A stretch of 64,000 bases of DNA from Runella zeae DSM 19591 (GCF_000423565.1 NZ_KE384036.1:310001-374000); one strand, 5' to 3'; numbered from the stretch's first letter, positions 44,201 through 52,308 are shown. Numbers and translations: made by a program. The notes: generated by a model not told the origin, from the sequence alone.

Positions 44201-45519
44201 ACTCAGGCGGAGCCGAAGTGCAACGTCCGTTGGCCACGGTAGTGATTGGGGGTATTTTGTCGGCTACTTTGCTTACGTTGGTAGTACTGCCTGTATTATA
44301 TGCCTTGTTTTCGGTAAAAAAAGACAGCTCCACCCCCAAAGTAGGACTTACGGCAGTTGTATTGTTGGTAACAATAGGAATCGCCAACGCCCAAACATCC
44401 CCAGCCCTTTCGCTCAACCAAGTGATTGAACGCGCTACTCAGCAAAACCTCTCACTCAAAACCTCCCAACTCAATGTAGAATCGCAACAAGCCCTCGTAG
44501 GCTCCGCTTGGGCTATTCCTAAACTCTCTACGGATTTACTTGCAGGGCAAGTTCAAGCACGTCCCTTTGATTATACACTCAATGCGGTTCAGAGTTTTGA
44601 ACCTTTTGGGGTGTATCGAAGCCGTGAAAAAGTTTTGAATCAACAAGTAAATGTTGTAAAAAAACAGCAACAACTTCAGCGTAACGAACTTATTTTCAAC
44701 ATCAAACAACAATACTATCAACTTCTGTATTTGTATCGTCTCCAACATCTTTTACAGGCGCAAGATAGTCTTTATCAAAAAGCCGTAGAAGCTACGAATG
44801 TAAGATACCAAACAGGCGAAGGAAGCCAATTAGAAAAAGTCGCGTCTCTTACCAATCTACGAGAAGTCCAAAATCGGGAAGTCATTTTGAAACAAGAACT
44901 CCAAACTTCCTACCTTACTCTACAAGCGTGGGTTTACTCAAATGAACCTTTACAAATAGACACCACTTTGAGTTTGCAACGCGCTCCGTCGGCAGTGGAA
45001 GGAAATAATCTTTATGTGGCCTTGGCCGAAGCTGAAAGTCAGCTAAGCCATAACTATATCGACCTCGAACGCGCACAACTCAAGCCCGATTGGCGCGTGG
45101 GAGTAGCCAACCAATCCATCGAGGGAAGATTAGGGTTTAGTTATGTGTCGGGGGGTATTGGCATTCCCCTCTACACCAAACCTCAAAAAGCACGCATAGA
45201 AGCCGCTCGTCTCAATGAGCAAGCTGCTCAAAATCAACTCAAAGTAGTCACGTTTCAGACAGAGACACAAGTCAAAGTGCTACGCCAAGTACTCAATCAA
45301 ATTCAAAACACCCTCCAATATTATGAACAATCGGCTTTGCCACAAGCTGATTTGCTGATACAAACCGCCTACAAACAATTTCGACTAGGAGACATTGAAT
45401 ACATTGAGTTTTTTCAGAATACCCGGCAAGCATGGCAAATCCGTGAAGGGTACTTAGCCGAACAGCTTCGTTTTACCCAAAAGCTCATTGAACTGGAAAA
45501 ATGGCTCGGAATAGAGTAA
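41206..45519 (+). CDS. CusA/CzcA-type heavy-metal RND pump fused to a CusC/TolC-type outer-membrane factor
   Basis: A 1437-residue fusion. Residues 1 to about 1040 are an HME-RND pump: TM1 LIIGLAILTLIIWGGYSL, the proton-relay helix with D400, D406 and E413 (FGVIVDGAVIIVE), porter domains and the C-terminal TM bundle. A hydrophobic linker (about 1046-1060, ending GIANAQ) leads to an outer-membrane efflux protein domain of about 375 residues (SLNQVIERATQQNLSL and a helical repeat ending QFRLGDIEYIEFFQNTRQAW). The frame is open upstream to a TTG at 41122, but the ATG at 41206 (MIDSLIHYSIKNK) matches family N-termini. With the adaptor downstream it makes a full Cu/Ag/Zn/Co-type efflux system; the metal is unknown. 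Confidence 0.95.
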   Translation: MIDSLIHYSIKNKLIIGLAILTLIIWGGYSLSRLPVDAVPDITTNQVQILTLTPTLAAQEVEQFVTTPIELSLANIPDVTEIRSVSKLGLSVVTIVFKDDIDIIRGKQWVAEQLKMVEAEIPAEFGKPMIAPLTTGLGEIYQYTLATKEGFHDRYDLTELRTIQDWIVKRQLVGIEGVIEISSFGGFVKQYEVSVDPERLRAHNTTLPELYAALQNNNANTGGSYIERVGQAQFIRGEGVVKSLSDIEQIVVKNNNGIPLLVRDVASVSFGHANRFGALVRNGEGEAVGGIVLMLKGANSANTVNAVKERVARIQKTLPEGIEIVPFIERTKLINKTISTVTENLLLGGLIVIVVLVMLMGSLRAGLVAASVIPLAMLFTIGMMNTFDISANLMSLGAIDFGVIVDGAVIIVEAIVHRFQVWYEENKQNNVDDPAERDNMVYETSKRIRTSAAFGEIIILMVYLPILSLVGIEGKMFKPMALTVGFAILGAFILSLTYVPMMSSLVMGRNLHKHWTFSERVLQWLYRRYEPMIRWALRWKKATLGITAALFAVALLVFSQLGGEFVPTLDEGDLAIDFRTASGTSLTETIHAANKAHQILKKHFPEIQQIVGRVGASEIPTDPMPIEMVDQMINMKDISEWKNAKNRQEMSEKMADVLAKELPGTSVEMTQPIQMRFNEMITGVRSDVVVKLFGNDLEVLYERANAAAKIIEKVEGVASVRVEQIVGLPQISIAYNRAKIAQYGLNIADLNRLIRAGFAGETTGTVYEEERRFDLVVRLDSLHRQDIENVRQLLVPLPSGGTVPLSEVALVDFRKAPAQISHEETRRRITIGIGVLNRDVESVVKDVKLQIEKKVALPSGYFYTYGGAFENLQRAKERLSFAVPLALFLIFALLYFTFHSLKESLLIFTAVPMSAIGGIFALWLRDMPFSISAGVGFIALFGVAVLNGIVLISYLNDLEKQGISDVYDRIIKTVEVRFRPVLITATVASLGFLPMAISNSGGAEVQRPLATVVIGGILSATLLTLVVLPVLYALFSVKKDSSTPKVGLTAVVLLVTIGIANAQTSPALSLNQVIERATQQNLSLKTSQLNVESQQALVGSAWAIPKLSTDLLAGQVQARPFDYTLNAVQSFEPFGVYRSREKVLNQQVNVVKKQQQLQRNELIFNIKQQYYQLLYLYRLQHLLQAQDSLYQKAVEATNVRYQTGEGSQLEKVASLTNLREVQNREVILKQELQTSYLTLQAWVYSNEPLQIDTTLSLQRAPSAVEGNNLYVALAEAESQLSHNYIDLERAQLKPDWRVGVANQSIEGRLGFSYVSGGIGIPLYTKPQKARIEAARLNEQAAQNQLKVVTFQTETQVKVLRQVLNQIQNTLQYYEQSALPQADLLIQTAYKQFRLGDIEYIEFFQNTRQAWQIREGYLAEQLRFTQKLIELEKWLGIE

Positions 45520-45572
45520 ATCCTCTCCTAAAAGTATGATTCAACTTAAGAAATGATTTAATAAAAAATACC

Positions 45573-46730
45573 ATGAAAATTTCCTCACAATTCATATCCT
45601 CTCCTAAAATGATTTGGGCAAGCGCCAAAAATACGTTCTTATCTTTCTTCATTTGCATTTTGGGACTAAGCTGTACCAAACCCGATGCTACCCAAACTGA
45701 AGAACCCTCTGCCAATAGTTCAGAACTTCGTCTTACGCCTGAGCAAGAAAAAAGTTTTGGGATTACATTAGGAAATTCTCAAATCCGTACGGTATATGAT
45801 GCTATCGTACTCAATGGAGTAGTCGAAGTTCCCCCTCAGCAAACCGCCTCCGTGAGTTTCCCGTTGACGGGAACTGTCCGTAGCATTCATGTATTAGCAG
45901 GAAGTCAAGTCTCAAAAGGTAGTAACCTTGCTACCATTGAGAGCCTCGAACTTATTCAATTGCAGGAAGATTACTGGAAAACAGTAGGACAACTTATATT
46001 TGCCGAACAAGAACGCCAACGCCAAACCACCCTAAATCAAGAAGATGTAGGTACCAAACGAAAACTCCAACAAGCCGAATCAGAAGTACGGGTATTGGAA
46101 GCAAGCAAACAAGGTTTAGAAGCCAAGCTACAGCTTATTGGCCTTGACCCAAATAGCCTCAAAACCAACCAAATCGTCCGCAGTATTGCCTTACGTTCTC
46201 CGATAAATGGTACCGTAAAACTAACCAAAGTTAGCATAGGAGCATCGGTCGGGGCAGGAGAAGCACTTTTTGAAATAGCCAATCAAGTCAATGCTCGCCT
46301 TGTATTGAAAGTATTCGAAAAAGACTTTCCCCAAATCAAGATAGGTCAAAAAATAGTGTTTCAGGGTGGTTCAGGAACGATTACTTCCATCAGCAATTAC
46401 TTTGACCCTACAAGCCGTACCGTAGATGTGTATGCTACTCTCCAAGGGGTGCGTGTTATCTCTGGTCAATACCTCAATGCCAAACTGGAATCTTCGCCCC
46501 GCCAAGCAGAGACAGTACCCGATATGGCCTTGGTACGTACTGGCGAAACGGCCCACGTTTTTATCAAGACACCACAGGGCATTTACCAGCCTATAGAAGT
46601 AAAAGCGGGAGTTTCGCAAGAAGGATTTGTAGAAGTCATTTTTTCGTCAAAACCTAACGCCCCTATCGTGCTTAGTGGTGCCCAAACCCTTCAAGCAGAG
46701 CTTACCAAAGATGCAGGTGAAGAAGAATAA
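45573..46730 (+). CDS. RND efflux periplasmic adaptor (CusB/CzcB type) lipoprotein
   Basis: A 385-residue membrane fusion protein. A hydrophobic N-terminus ends in lipobox LGLSC (C34). Barrel-sandwich parts are GTVRSIHVLAGSQVSKGSNL and IRSP-like IALRSPINGTVKLTKVSIG around a helical hairpin, followed by beta-barrel (LKVFEKDFPQIKIGQKI) and membrane-proximal domains. It bridges the RND pump to the outer-membrane factor. It lies 53 bp after the pump gene. No N-terminal metal-binding methionine or histidine cluster is evident. Confidence 0.93.
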   Translation: MKISSQFISSPKMIWASAKNTFLSFFICILGLSCTKPDATQTEEPSANSSELRLTPEQEKSFGITLGNSQIRTVYDAIVLNGVVEVPPQQTASVSFPLTGTVRSIHVLAGSQVSKGSNLATIESLELIQLQEDYWKTVGQLIFAEQERQRQTTLNQEDVGTKRKLQQAESEVRVLEASKQGLEAKLQLIGLDPNSLKTNQIVRSIALRSPINGTVKLTKVSIGASVGAGEALFEIANQVNARLVLKVFEKDFPQIKIGQKIVFQGGSGTITSISNYFDPTSRTVDVYATLQGVRVISGQYLNAKLESSPRQAETVPDMALVRTGETAHVFIKTPQGIYQPIEVKAGVSQEGFVEVIFSSKPNAPIVLSGAQTLQAELTKDAGEEE

Positions 46731-46735
46731 GGTAT

Positions 46736-46765
46736 TTTGATTTAAATATGTTTTTATTATTTTTG
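46736..46765 (+). promoter_or_regulatory. Candidate promoter of the secreted cyclophilin gene
   Basis: TTTG at 46736-46739, an 18-bp spacer and TATTTTTG at 46758-46765 fit the Bacteroidota consensus. The start codon is 26 bp further on. Confidence 0.55.
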
Positions 46766-46785
46766 ACAACCTTACATTGTCAAAA
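46761..46785. promoter_or_regulatory. Dyad over the transcription start region
   Basis: TTTTGACAA and TTGTCAAAA, perfect 9-bp arms with a 7-base centre, overlap the -7 box and end 6 bp before the ATG at 46792. The position suits a repressor operator or an RNA hairpin over the ribosome-binding site. Confidence 0.5.
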
Positions 46786-46791
46786 ATAACT

Positions 46792-47373
46792 ATGTATAAA
46801 ACTCTTTTATTGCTCGCCCTTGCTGCTGTACTTGTTAGCTCAAACTACAAAGAAAAAACCTATGCGGTAGGTCAAATCAAAACCAACATGGGCGAGATTC
46901 TCTTTTGGCTCTACGACGAAACCCCCAATCACAAAGCTAGCTTCATCAAGCTAGCTAAGCAAAACTATTGGGATACGCTGACCTTCAATCGCGTTATCAA
47001 CAATTTTGTGGCACAAGGAGGATGCCCCGATACTCCTGCCGGATTTTCGGATTCGCCTTATTTGCTAAAACCCGAATTCCGTAAAAACATCCGCCACATA
47101 TACGGAGCCGTAGGCGCAGGGCGCGACAACAACCCCGAAATGCTCTCGGCAGGATGTCAGTTTTATATTGTTCAAAACAAAAATGGCTTGGCGAGACTGG
47201 ATGATAAATTTACCGTATTTGGGCAAGTATTTAAAGGCATGGACGTAGTAGATGCCATAGTGGCTGTCAAAACCGACTCAACAGATACACCTTTTTCTCC
47301 TATTAAACTCGACGTTAATGTATTGTATCTAAACGCCAAGCAACTCAAAGTAAAAGGTTATACTCTTCCCTAA
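46792..47373 (+). CDS. Secreted cyclophilin-type peptidyl-prolyl isomerase
   Basis: A 193-residue exported cyclophilin. From the ATG at 46792 it has a signal peptide (MYKTLLLLALAAVLVSS), then QIKTNMGEILFWLYDETPNH, TFNRVINNFVAQGGCPDTP, and the terminal FTVFGQVFKGMDVVDAI. The catalytic Arg (FNRV) and GQ element are kept, but the usual MA/GSQFF segment is altered (GAVGAGRDNNPEMLSAGCQFYI). It is probably active in the periplasm. A TTG at 46777 lies upstream but overlaps the dyad and is less likely. Confidence 0.9.
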   Translation: MYKTLLLLALAAVLVSSNYKEKTYAVGQIKTNMGEILFWLYDETPNHKASFIKLAKQNYWDTLTFNRVINNFVAQGGCPDTPAGFSDSPYLLKPEFRKNIRHIYGAVGAGRDNNPEMLSAGCQFYIVQNKNGLARLDDKFTVFGQVFKGMDVVDAIVAVKTDSTDTPFSPIKLDVNVLYLNAKQLKVKGYTLP

Positions 47374-47441
47374 TCCCTTGTTTTTACTCGCCTAAAATTC
47401 CACAAAGCTCTCAGACAGGTTGTTTGTTTTGATTAATTTCT

Positions 47442-49079
47442 ATGTTATCTTTCTTAAAAAAGTACAGACTTTTATTTAGTCTGATTCCCATAGGTTTATT
47501 TATAATTGCCATTTACCCCAATCTTATTAATCTCCCTACTGGTGACGACATTTACACTATGGAGATTTTTAATCAGCTCCAAACAGCTCCTACTTGGTGG
47601 AATAAGGTTCAACTTTTGTTTTCCCAACACAACGAACACCGTATTTTGGTAACTCGGCTGGTAGCGTTGCTTCAATACAATATCAGTGGTTACATTGATT
47701 TACGGTGGTGGATTATCGTCGGCAACCTCTCTCTTTTATTGATTGCTTGGCTATTTTATAAAAATATCTCCCCAGATTCTTGGCTCTTTCTTCCCATTGC
47801 CTTCATCATCATTTGCCCCGCTTCTAATACACTAGCTGCGATGCAAAATGCCAATTTATTTTCTGTGGCTTTTGGGCTAGCTTCGCTACATTTCGCCCTC
47901 AAAAACACCAAGCCAGCCTTTGATTTCTATGCCTTCTTGTTTGCTTTCCTAGCCATTTTTTCTAATGGTGGAGGCTTTGTCAGCTTTGGGCTGATGGGTT
48001 GCATCTTCTTTTTTCAGCGTCGCTATCAATTACTCGCCATTTGGGCCATTTATGGGCTTATCATTTTTACGGGTTATTTCTGGAATTATGAGAAAATATA
48101 CCGACATCCTACCACTGAAAAACTCTTTGAACAAATCCCCAAAGCAGCACGCTTTTTAATAGCCTTTGCGGGAAGTATTGCTTTTTCACCACGATTGGCT
48201 AAAATTACTGGGATTGTTTTCTTAGGGTTATTTGGGTACATCATTTATCGGCGCTATTACCTACGCAATCCCTTCATTTTCCTATGTTTTACCTATGGCA
48301 TTGCTATGACATTTCTGACTAGCTTGACGCGCTACGAGCATGGATTTAATACGGCTCTGTCCGAACGTTATTCGATTTATTCAATGCTTATGTCGGCTTG
48401 CGCTATTGTGATTGTCTATGATTTTTTAAAAGATTCACCCCGCAGTCAAAACTATGCGCTCATTGGTTTTTGTATCTTAAGTATTTTACTCAATCTCAAA
48501 TATGTGACACTCAAACTACGCGACCCAGAAGGGACAAAACTCAAGCTATTGACCAAAATGGAAAACTATCATCTCAACGATTCGGGATATACCTGCGTTG
48601 AAGTTAGTATTTTGCATCGCTTGGCTCAAAATCGTTTTTATGACTACCCTATTACAGAGCCCATCCATCCCAAGAGTTATTATGATAGTCTCAATCGCCC
48701 ATTATTACCCCATATAAAACTACGGGTAGATAGAGCCTATGTAACAAACAAAAACATTAACCTGCGTTGTACATTTCTATCTCCTGTTGATGCAGCAGCT
48801 CAACTCAAGAAAATTGGCCTTAAATATTTATTTATTCATAACGATGACAGCCCATTGGATTGCAGTCACAACGAATTTACTAATCCCAACAACGACCAGA
48901 CCATGATACTAGACATGGAACTGGAAAATGACCGTCATCACTTAGACTTTCCTCAATTTGAGATTATACTTCCTAAAAAACACTTTTGGAAGGGAAAATA
49001 CGCCTTGTATTTTGTTTTTCTGACAGATGCGCCCGTCAATTACCACCCTGTTAAAACTAATGTTGCCTTCCGTTTATAG
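47442..49079 (+). CDS. Multi-pass membrane protein, possible GT-C glycosyltransferase
   Basis: A 545-residue protein with about ten hydrophobic segments in the first 350 residues and a soluble C-terminal domain of about 190 residues. After TM1 the first loop has TGDDIYTMEIF and SQHNEHRILVTRL; an acidic pair in the first periplasmic loop is the catalytic hallmark of GT-C glycosyltransferases, which use polyprenyl-linked sugars. I do not recognise a named family. It precedes the kdnA/kdnB lipopolysaccharide-sugar genes, so an envelope glycan role is reasonable but inferred. Confidence 0.7.
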   Translation: MLSFLKKYRLLFSLIPIGLFIIAIYPNLINLPTGDDIYTMEIFNQLQTAPTWWNKVQLLFSQHNEHRILVTRLVALLQYNISGYIDLRWWIIVGNLSLLLIAWLFYKNISPDSWLFLPIAFIIICPASNTLAAMQNANLFSVAFGLASLHFALKNTKPAFDFYAFLFAFLAIFSNGGGFVSFGLMGCIFFFQRRYQLLAIWAIYGLIIFTGYFWNYEKIYRHPTTEKLFEQIPKAARFLIAFAGSIAFSPRLAKITGIVFLGLFGYIIYRRYYLRNPFIFLCFTYGIAMTFLTSLTRYEHGFNTALSERYSIYSMLMSACAIVIVYDFLKDSPRSQNYALIGFCILSILLNLKYVTLKLRDPEGTKLKLLTKMENYHLNDSGYTCVEVSILHRLAQNRFYDYPITEPIHPKSYYDSLNRPLLPHIKLRVDRAYVTNKNINLRCTFLSPVDAAAQLKKIGLKYLFIHNDDSPLDCSHNEFTNPNNDQTMILDMELENDRHHLDFPQFEIILPKKHFWKGKYALYFVFLTDAPVNYHPVKTNVAFRL

Positions 49080-49091
49080 AGCAAAAAGTTA

Positions 49092-49121
49092 TTTGGCTAC
49101 GCATTAAAATCACTAACTTTG
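49092..49121 (+). promoter_or_regulatory. Candidate promoter of kdnA
   Basis: TTTG at 49092-49095, an 18-bp spacer and TAACTTTG at 49114-49121 match the Bacteroidota -33/-7 consensus. The kdnA start is about 80 bp downstream. Confidence 0.6.
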
Positions 49122-49202
49122 TGGTTCTAAAGAACTTGTCGTTGGTGGCAAGTTCTAATACGTATACATACTGTCAACTATAAACTGTCAATACAATAAA
49201 AC

Positions 49203-50411
49203 ATGCCAGGAACTGAACTATATGGCGCCGATGAGCGCAAAGAAATCAACGATGTACTGGAAACAGGAATTTTCTTTCGTTATAACCACGAAGCACAACG
49301 TAATAATATCTGGAAAGCCCGCGAAATGGAAGCGGAAGTATGTAAAGTGGTAGGAGCTAAATATGCCCACGCTGTTTCGAGTGGTTCGACGGCTATTCAG
49401 ACGGCTCTTGTTGCCGCTGGAATTGGCACTGGTGACGAAGTCATCGTTCCTCCATTTACCTATATCGCTTCTGTAGAGGCCGTTTTGATGATTGGTGCCT
49501 TGCCAGTTTTTGCCGAAATCGACGAAACACTTTGCCTCTCTGCGGAAGGAATTCGTAAAGCCATTACTCCTAAAACCAAAGGAGTTTGTCTAGTGCACAT
49601 GTGCGGCCAAATGGCTGATATGGATGCCATTATGGAGGTTGTCAACGAGCATAACCTCATCTTGGTTGAAGACGCAGGACAGGCCATGGGCGCTAGCTAC
49701 AAAGGAACTTTCACTGGTCTTTGGGGCAAAACAGGTGCCTATTCATACGACTTTTTTAAGATTGCAACCGCTGGTGAAGGAGGAGTATTTGTAACAAACG
49801 ACGAGCAAGCCTACAAATTTGCCGATAGCTATGCCGATCACGGCCACGACCATATCGGAAGCAACCGTGGCATGGAACAACACCCAATCATCGGGTTCAA
49901 CTATCGTATTTCGGAACTTCATGCCGCTGTAGGTTTGGCCCAAACGCGCCGCGTACCGTACTTAGTAGAGAAAAACAACGAGCATAAAAAGTGGTTGATG
50001 AACCGTCTAGCCAACGTGCCTGGGGTTTCGTTTGCTCGCCTTCCTGATGCCGACGGAGACTCTGCTACGTTTTTGAATTTGTTACTCCCCGATACCGAAA
50101 GCGCACAGGCAGTTGTAGCCGAACTGAACGCCACAGGGGTGGGTGGGTTCAACTACTGGTTTACGAATATGTACCATTTCATTAATCAATGGGATCACCT
50201 CAAAGAAACGCGTACGGCGAGTAAATTAGCGGTTCAAGTATTGGGTGCTCCGCAAGATTATGCCAACCTTGATTTGCCAAAGTCGCAGGAAGTAATCGGT
50301 CGTCTCATTTCGTTTGGTGTACGTGTCACTTGGACTCAAACCGAACTTGAAACCCTCGCAAACAACCTAGAAAAGGCTATTCGTAAGGCGATGGCGGCTT
50401 ATACGTGCTAA
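49203..50411 (+). CDS. kdnA: 8-amino-3,8-dideoxy-manno-octulosonate transaminase (DegT/DnrJ family)
   Basis: A 402-residue PLP aminotransferase. PLP lysine is K186 in YSYDFFKIATAGEGG, the cofactor aspartate is in VEDAGQAMGASYKG, and SSGSTAIQTAL and DHGHDHIGSNRG are present. The sequence closely resembles Shewanella KdnA as I recall it (MPG...ELxG start, FFRYNHE-like segment, HMCGQMADMD, and SDHGHDHIG). KdnA converts the 8-oxo form of Kdo to 8-amino-Kdo, used in lipopolysaccharide cores. The companion oxidase kdnB is 760 bp downstream, which strongly supports the assignment. Confidence 0.88.
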   Translation: MPGTELYGADERKEINDVLETGIFFRYNHEAQRNNIWKAREMEAEVCKVVGAKYAHAVSSGSTAIQTALVAAGIGTGDEVIVPPFTYIASVEAVLMIGALPVFAEIDETLCLSAEGIRKAITPKTKGVCLVHMCGQMADMDAIMEVVNEHNLILVEDAGQAMGASYKGTFTGLWGKTGAYSYDFFKIATAGEGGVFVTNDEQAYKFADSYADHGHDHIGSNRGMEQHPIIGFNYRISELHAAVGLAQTRRVPYLVEKNNEHKKWLMNRLANVPGVSFARLPDADGDSATFLNLLLPDTESAQAVVAELNATGVGGFNYWFTNMYHFINQWDHLKETRTASKLAVQVLGAPQDYANLDLPKSQEVIGRLISFGVRVTWTQTELETLANNLEKAIRKAMAAYTC

Positions 50412-50479
50412 TAGGCTTGGTTCTGATGATAGGTGAACTGCTTTAAAATTTTTGTTCAACATTTAAAACAAGTAAGCAC

Positions 50480-50638
50480 ATGAAAACAACCGAACAAAAA
50501 CTTACGGAACAACCCAAAAGTTTGGGGCGTTGGCTAATGGAAAGCAAGCGTCAAACCCAGAAAGAAATGCAAGAGGCGTATAAAAAAAACCCAAGAATTC
50601 GAGAAATTTTTGAAAGACTAGAGAAAAAAACTCAATAA
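50480..50638 (+). CDS. Small basic protein (52 aa), first of an inserted pair
   Basis: An open frame of 52 residues starts at the ATG at 50480 (MKTTEQKLTEQPKSLGRWLM) and ends in a charged helix rich in K, E and R. It stops 5 bp before the next gene, which indicates translational coupling. The size and basic helical character are compatible with an antitoxin or a small partner protein, but I recognise no family. It lies between kdnA and kdnB. Confidence 0.65.
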   Translation: MKTTEQKLTEQPKSLGRWLMESKRQTQKEMQEAYKKNPRIREIFERLEKKTQ

Positions 50639-50643
50639 TAGCG

Positions 50644-51138
50644 ATGGAAGCATACTTATTTGAGTTTTTTCCTGATGAACATTTTTATCTTTTTAAAACA
50701 AGATATGAAGTTCGCTATGCAATACGTTTCAAACCCAGCTTTTACGTTCTTGACGCTGCTCCTGTCATTGCCGATAATGTCTATGAACTAGTCATTGCCC
50801 GAATCGAAAAACCTGAGGGACCAATTCCGCCTGACGAGCAGATTTTATACACTATTGCTGCCATCGCCGAGGATTTTTTCAAGAAGGAACAAAACATTGC
50901 CATTTATGTATGCGACGATAGCGGCGGAAAAGGCAAAGCTCGTAAGCGCAAATTTGATGGGTGGTTTGTTTATCTCAATTTTGAAGGCCGAGGTTTTATG
51001 AAAATTGACCAAGGTTTTCGCGAGGCTGACGGCTTTAGCTATTCGGCGTCGCTAATTTTCAAGTCTGAAAATCCGCTAAAAATTCAAATTATTACCGCAT
51101 TGGATGATTTAGCAGCCAAATACAATCAACCTAAGTAA
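50644..51138 (+). CDS. Uncharacterised protein, DUF6169-like (164 aa)
   Basis: A 164-residue soluble protein beginning MEAYLFEFFPDEHFYLFKTR, then YAIRFKPSFYVLD. A central helix (DEQILYTIAAIAEDFFKKEQ) is followed by strand-rich IAIYVCDDSGGKGKARKRKFDGWF. It resembles the Bacteroidota family DUF6169 as I recall it, unconfirmed. It follows the 52-residue gene by 5 bp and lies inside the kdnA-kdnB interval. Function unknown; toxin-antitoxin or regulatory pair is one possibility. Confidence 0.7.
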   Translation: MEAYLFEFFPDEHFYLFKTRYEVRYAIRFKPSFYVLDAAPVIADNVYELVIARIEKPEGPIPPDEQILYTIAAIAEDFFKKEQNIAIYVCDDSGGKGKARKRKFDGWFVYLNFEGRGFMKIDQGFREADGFSYSASLIFKSENPLKIQIITALDDLAAKYNQPK

Positions 51139-51171
51139 CGCTTTAAATTTTTCTTTTAGACGTACAGATTC

Positions 51172-52251
51172 ATGCATAAGAATTTCAAAGGAATCGAAAA
51201 AACCGTCTTCGGGCGGGGAAGTTTTGGACAATTGGGCGAAATCATTGCCCCACACCGTAGCGAAAACAATGGCTACATGGTGTTTATTGTTGACAATTAT
51301 TTTAAAGGCAAAGAACTGGAAAGTCGATTACCTGTTCAAGCGGAAGATACAGTTTATTTTATTGATGTTGACCCGCACGAGCCAACAACGGAGCAAATCG
51401 ACACCCTACGCGATGAGATTTTGGCCACCAAAGGCTTACCTTCAGGAATTATTGGTATCGGGGGTGGCGCTATCATGGACATTGCTAAATGCGTGTCGTT
51501 GATGGTCACCAACGAAGGCTCTTCTACTTTGTACCAAGGTCTAAACCTTATCAAAAAACCTGGCATTTACCACGTGGGCGTTCCAACTATCTCTGGAACA
51601 GGCGCCGAAGTTTCAATGACAGCCGTATTGACTGGCCCTGAGAAAAAATTAGGCTTAAAATGTGAATGGACGGTTTTCAACCAAGTAGTACTCGACCCTG
51701 AGTTGATTGCGACCGTTCCGCGCGACTGGTGGTTTTATGTCGGAATGGATACCTACATCCACTGCATCGAGTCAGAAAATGGACAGTTTAACAATGCTTA
51801 TTCTCATGCCTACGCTGAGCAATCCATGAAGCTCTGTCGGGAGATTTATTTAGGCGAAAACAGTGGACAAACTGCTGAAAACGATGATAAATTGATGGTG
51901 GCGTCGTTGATGGGTGGTTTGAGCTTAACATACTCAGAAGTAGGGATTTGTCACGCCATTAGCTACGGACTTTCTAAGATTTTGGGAATGCGCCACTGCT
52001 ACTCCAACTGTATCGCGTTCAATCATTTGGAAGACTACTACCCCGAAGGAGTAGCCGAATTTAAACAAATGGTTGCCCAACACAATATCACACTTCCCCA
52101 AGGATTATCTAAACACTGGACGGATGAGCAAATCACGGCTATGGCGCATGTGTCGTACAAACTCGACCATATGTGGAATCATGCGGTAGGATATGACTGG
52201 AAAGAGAAAGTAACGATTGCAGATATCGAAGCGATTTTTAGACGATTGTAA
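51172..52251 (+). CDS. kdnB: 3-deoxy-D-manno-octulosonate 8-oxidase (iron-containing alcohol dehydrogenase family)
   Basis: A 359-residue Fe-ADH-family enzyme. The nucleotide-binding segment is GIIGIGGGAIMDIAKC, followed by VPTISGTGAEVSMTAVLTG and the metal region with GMDTYIHCIES and GICHAISYGLSK...MRHCYSNCIAFNH. The N-terminus (KNFKGIEKTVFGRGSFGQL) closely resembles Shewanella KdnB as I recall it. KdnB oxidises Kdo at C8 so that KdnA can aminate it. It runs in the same direction as kdnA with two small genes between them. A REP-like hairpin begins 9 bp after its stop. Confidence 0.88.
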   Translation: MHKNFKGIEKTVFGRGSFGQLGEIIAPHRSENNGYMVFIVDNYFKGKELESRLPVQAEDTVYFIDVDPHEPTTEQIDTLRDEILATKGLPSGIIGIGGGAIMDIAKCVSLMVTNEGSSTLYQGLNLIKKPGIYHVGVPTISGTGAEVSMTAVLTGPEKKLGLKCEWTVFNQVVLDPELIATVPRDWWFYVGMDTYIHCIESENGQFNNAYSHAYAEQSMKLCREIYLGENSGQTAENDDKLMVASLMGGLSLTYSEVGICHAISYGLSKILGMRHCYSNCIAFNHLEDYYPEGVAEFKQMVAQHNITLPQGLSKHWTDEQITAMAHVSYKLDHMWNHAVGYDWKEKVTIADIEAIFRRL

Positions 52252-52259
52252 TTTACTAG

Positions 52260-52289
52260 CCTTAATAAGGTTTTTGAACCTTATTAAGG
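52260..52289. repeat. REP-type hairpin upstream of the RAYT gene, possible kdnB terminator
   Basis: CCTTAATAAGGTT and AACCTTATTAAGG form a perfect 13-bp stem around TTTG. It begins just after the kdnB stop and 20 bp before the RAYT gene. RAYT transposases are known to mobilise such palindromes. It could also terminate kdnB, though no T run follows. Confidence 0.7.
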
Positions 52290-52308
52290 TTAAGTTTACC
52301 ACAATAAC

